Of a stretch of DNA of 18,267 nt, positions 16,828-18,267 are shown one piece after another. A model generated the notes under the pieces. The model saw only the letters and a program-made list of their open reading frames with translations. It was not told the origin of the DNA and did not search any database. How positions within the stretch are numbered: position 1 is the stretch's first letter; each line of letters starts with the position of its first letter. This stretch comes from DATKZS01 sp035527835 [NCBI: bacterium] (lineage in GTDB: Bacteria; RBG-13-61-14), in assembly GCA_035527835.1 (NCBI GenBank), contig DATKZS010000146.1, positions 1-18,267 of the forward strand, written 5' to 3'. The translations under genes and the position numbers were made by a program.

Positions 16828-17889
16828 ATGATGACCCTTCGACAATTTTCTTCGCGGGTGAAGAATATTCCTGCCGCGACCTCATGGTATCTGGCCGATC
16901 TGGGCGAGGCCAAGGGAAAACAGGAATTGTTCACCCGCCAGTCGCCGCAGAGGCTCAAGGCCCTGCGCGAGCATGCGCTGATCGAGAGCGCCGTGTCGTC
17001 CAACCGGATCGAAGGGATTGAAGTGGATGAAAAGCGTATTGCGACCATCATCTTCGGCCGGCCCATCCTGCGCGACCGGAATGAGGAGGAGGTCGCCGGC
17101 TACCGCCGGGCCTTGAAATGGATCCACGAAAAAGGCGGGAAGATTCCCGTGTCCGAGGCGACCATCAGGGAACTCCACCGCCTGGCCCGCGGTGAAATCT
17201 GGGACGCGGGGAAATATAAGGAAAAGAACGGCGATATCATAGAAAAATTCGCGGACGGCGGCTCGCGGGTGCGGTTCAAGACCGTGACCGCTTCCAATGC
17301 CCCAGGGGCGATGAGGGAGTTGATCGAGCTATGGGACGAATGTTTAAAGAAGCGCCAGATCCACCCCCTGGCAGTGCTCGCCGCCTTCAACCTGGACTTG
17401 CTTTGCATCCATCCCTTCCGCGATGGCAATGGCCGGGTCTCGAGGCTCCTTCTCCTCCTGCAGGCTTACCGCCTGGGTTTTGAGGTCGGCCGTTTCGTGA
17501 GCCTGGAGCGGTTGATCGAACAGAACAAGGAACGATACTACGAAACCCTGGAACAAAGCTCCGAGGGCTGGCATCAGGGAAAGCACGATCCTTGGCCTTA
17601 TATAAACTACCTTCTTTTTATTCTCAAGGCCGCTTACCGGGAATTCGAAGAGCGGGCAGGCCAAATGGCCTCGCCCAGAGGGTCGAAAACAGAGTTGGTC
17701 GCGGCCGCGATCCAAGGCATGTCCGGCCCGTTTTCATTGTCCGATTTGGAACGGGTTTGTCCCGGCGTCAGCCGAGACATGATCCGGGTGGTTCTACGCG
17801 ATCTTAAAAAAGCCGGTAAGGTGGAATGCCTGGGCCGCGGGCCCGGCGCCCCTTGGAAGAAAAAGGGTAATAACCTTAAAAAGAGGTAA
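16828..17889 (+). CDS. Fic-family AMP transferase, class II-like, with C-terminal winged helix
   Basis: 353 residues. The Fic active-site motif HPFRDGNGR is intact at 195-203, with the catalytic His at 195. The N-terminal inhibitory helix motif SxxxEG is present (S58 to G63, SNRIEG), which places it with Fic proteins whose inhibitor lies upstream in the same chain. An N-terminal Fic_N-like part and a C-terminal winged-helix-like segment (about 290-340, PFSLSDLERVCPGVSRDMIRVVLRDLKKAGKVECLG) flank the core. It would transfer AMP to a hydroxyl of a target protein. ATG at 16828 (or 16831) lacks a strong ribosome site. The last codons fall in a GGTAATAA repeat that continues past the stop. Target unknown. 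Confidence 0.92.
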   Translation: MMTLRQFSSRVKNIPAATSWYLADLGEAKGKQELFTRQSPQRLKALREHALIESAVSSNRIEGIEVDEKRIATIIFGRPILRDRNEEEVAGYRRALKWIHEKGGKIPVSEATIRELHRLARGEIWDAGKYKEKNGDIIEKFADGGSRVRFKTVTASNAPGAMRELIELWDECLKKRQIHPLAVLAAFNLDLLCIHPFRDGNGRVSRLLLLLQAYRLGFEVGRFVSLERLIEQNKERYYETLEQSSEGWHQGKHDPWPYINYLLFILKAAYREFEERAGQMASPRGSKTELVAAAIQGMSGPFSLSDLERVCPGVSRDMIRVVLRDLKKAGKVECLGRGPGAPWKKKGNNLKKR

Positions 17890-17905
17890 TAAAGAGGGTA
17901 ATAAC
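17865..17905 (+). repeat. Short GGTAATAA repeats across the fic stop
   Basis: GGGTAATAAC occurs at 17865-17874 and 17896-17905, with GGTAATAA at 17885-17892 between; a related GGGTAATACC is at 17987-17996. The middle copy supplies the TAA stop of fic. Reading past the stop gives a second GNN-L run, as if the C-terminal codons had been duplicated. Confidence 0.6.
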
Positions 17906-17922
17906 TTGCTCCCACTGATTCC

Positions 17923-17958
17923 GTTTCAAAGGCTGATCAGATAATCTGATCACGAAAC
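17923..17958. repeat. Inverted repeat downstream of fic
   Basis: TGATCAG (17934-17940) and CTGATCA (17946-17952) form a perfect 7-bp stem with a 5-nt loop; GTTTC (17923-17927) and GAAAC (17954-17958) extend it past a bulge. There is no T-run, so it may be an operator or RNA-stabilising stem rather than a terminator. Otherwise 17959-18070 shows no gene. Confidence 0.6.
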
Positions 17959-18073
17959 AATTTGGTGAGCAGATTAACCGGGAATTGGGTAATACCTATT
18001 TAATAGGGCAATAACTCAGTTAAAAAAAGGGGGATAATTCATCACTCTTGTCCAAAATAGGCCGTAAGAAAAC

Positions 18074-18267
18074 CGCCAAGACGCCAAGAGCGCCAAGGAT
18101 CGCCAAGTAAATCATGATGTTTCTTCGCGGCCCGGCAAAGAACAGATCCGGAACGTCGGCCCCAACCGGCTTGGCGAACCGGCCGACGGGAGCGCCAAGC
18201 AAGAAACATTCGCACCCAAGCCCTCTTAAAATCGTGTTTAAAAATAATCCTTGGCGCTCTTGGCGTC
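18074..18267. repeat. Hairpin element H (CGCCAAG family), cut by the window end
   Basis: Four CGCCAAG units start at 18074, 18082, 18091 and 18101, with spacers A, AG and GAT. A perfect 21-bp stem (18080-18100 against 18247-18267) reaches the window edge, so it probably continues. The 146-nt interior has its own stems: ATGTTTCTT (18117-18125) with AAGAAACAT (18201-18209), CGTCGGCC (18154-18161) with GGCCGACG (18181-18188), and CTTGGCG (18170-18176) with CGCCAAG (18193-18199). It shares its unit with element A. Confidence 0.85.

Noticed and set aside
18020-18202. 60-residue minus-strand ORF with a membrane-like run (AILGALGVLAVF)
   Set aside because: The hydrophobic run is the translation of the CTTGGCG repeat units of element H. 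Such peptides are a common artefact of this repeat.

Overview
The window is a GC-rich (by eye about 60-65%) bacterial chromosome segment. The run parA-parB-bactofilin-(antiporter)-atpF'-atpF-atpH-atpA-atpG-atpD-atpC, with the F0 a and c genes absent from this cluster, matches the arrangement I associate with deltaproteobacteria (Desulfobacterota, for example Geobacter-like gene order). That assignment is inference from gene order and protein style, not from a marker search.

Layout. At 1-709 a near-consensus sigma70-type promoter drives a small zinc-ribbon protein with a degenerate receiver domain. At 859-4371, on the minus strand, lie two GT-C (family 39-like) membrane glycosyltransferases, the downstream one carrying C-terminal TPRs. 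At 4440-5462, also minus, is a HEPN gene followed by two MNT-type nucleotidyltransferase genes; this toxin-antitoxin-like set is transcribed away from parA. At 5661-7816 are parA, parB and a bactofilin (chromosome partitioning and polar scaffold). At 8083-9678 is a CitMHS_2/NhaD-like sodium:proton antiporter. At 10053-16650 are the ATP synthase genes b', b, delta, alpha, gamma, beta and epsilon, closed by an intrinsic terminator. At 16828-17889 is a class II-type Fic protein, followed by an AT-richer gene-free tail.

The structure the genes do not explain is a set of intergenic inverted repeats. At least seven gaps hold a long hairpin-forming sequence, and in five of them the arms are made of three or four tandem copies of a 7-10 nt unit: CGCCAAG(A/G) (two elements), GTAGAGC, GCAGATGAAC (two elements) and TAGTAGG. 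Two further gaps hold a 21-nt-arm inverted repeat and a C-run/G-run element. They sit just after gene stops, even inside the atp operon; one begins in the atpH stop codon and ends just before the atpA Shine-Dalgarno. Unit sequences are unrelated between families but the architecture is shared. I remember similar motifs, and spurious peptides translated from them, in many environmental bacterial genomes, but I know of no established mechanism or function for them. This is the best candidate here for something undescribed.

Other points of note: the ATP synthase b subunit has a roughly 110-residue N-terminal extension with an extra membrane segment; the second MNT protein has lost one catalytic aspartate; and the antiporter gene is interposed between the par/bactofilin block and the atp block, with a hairpin element on each side.
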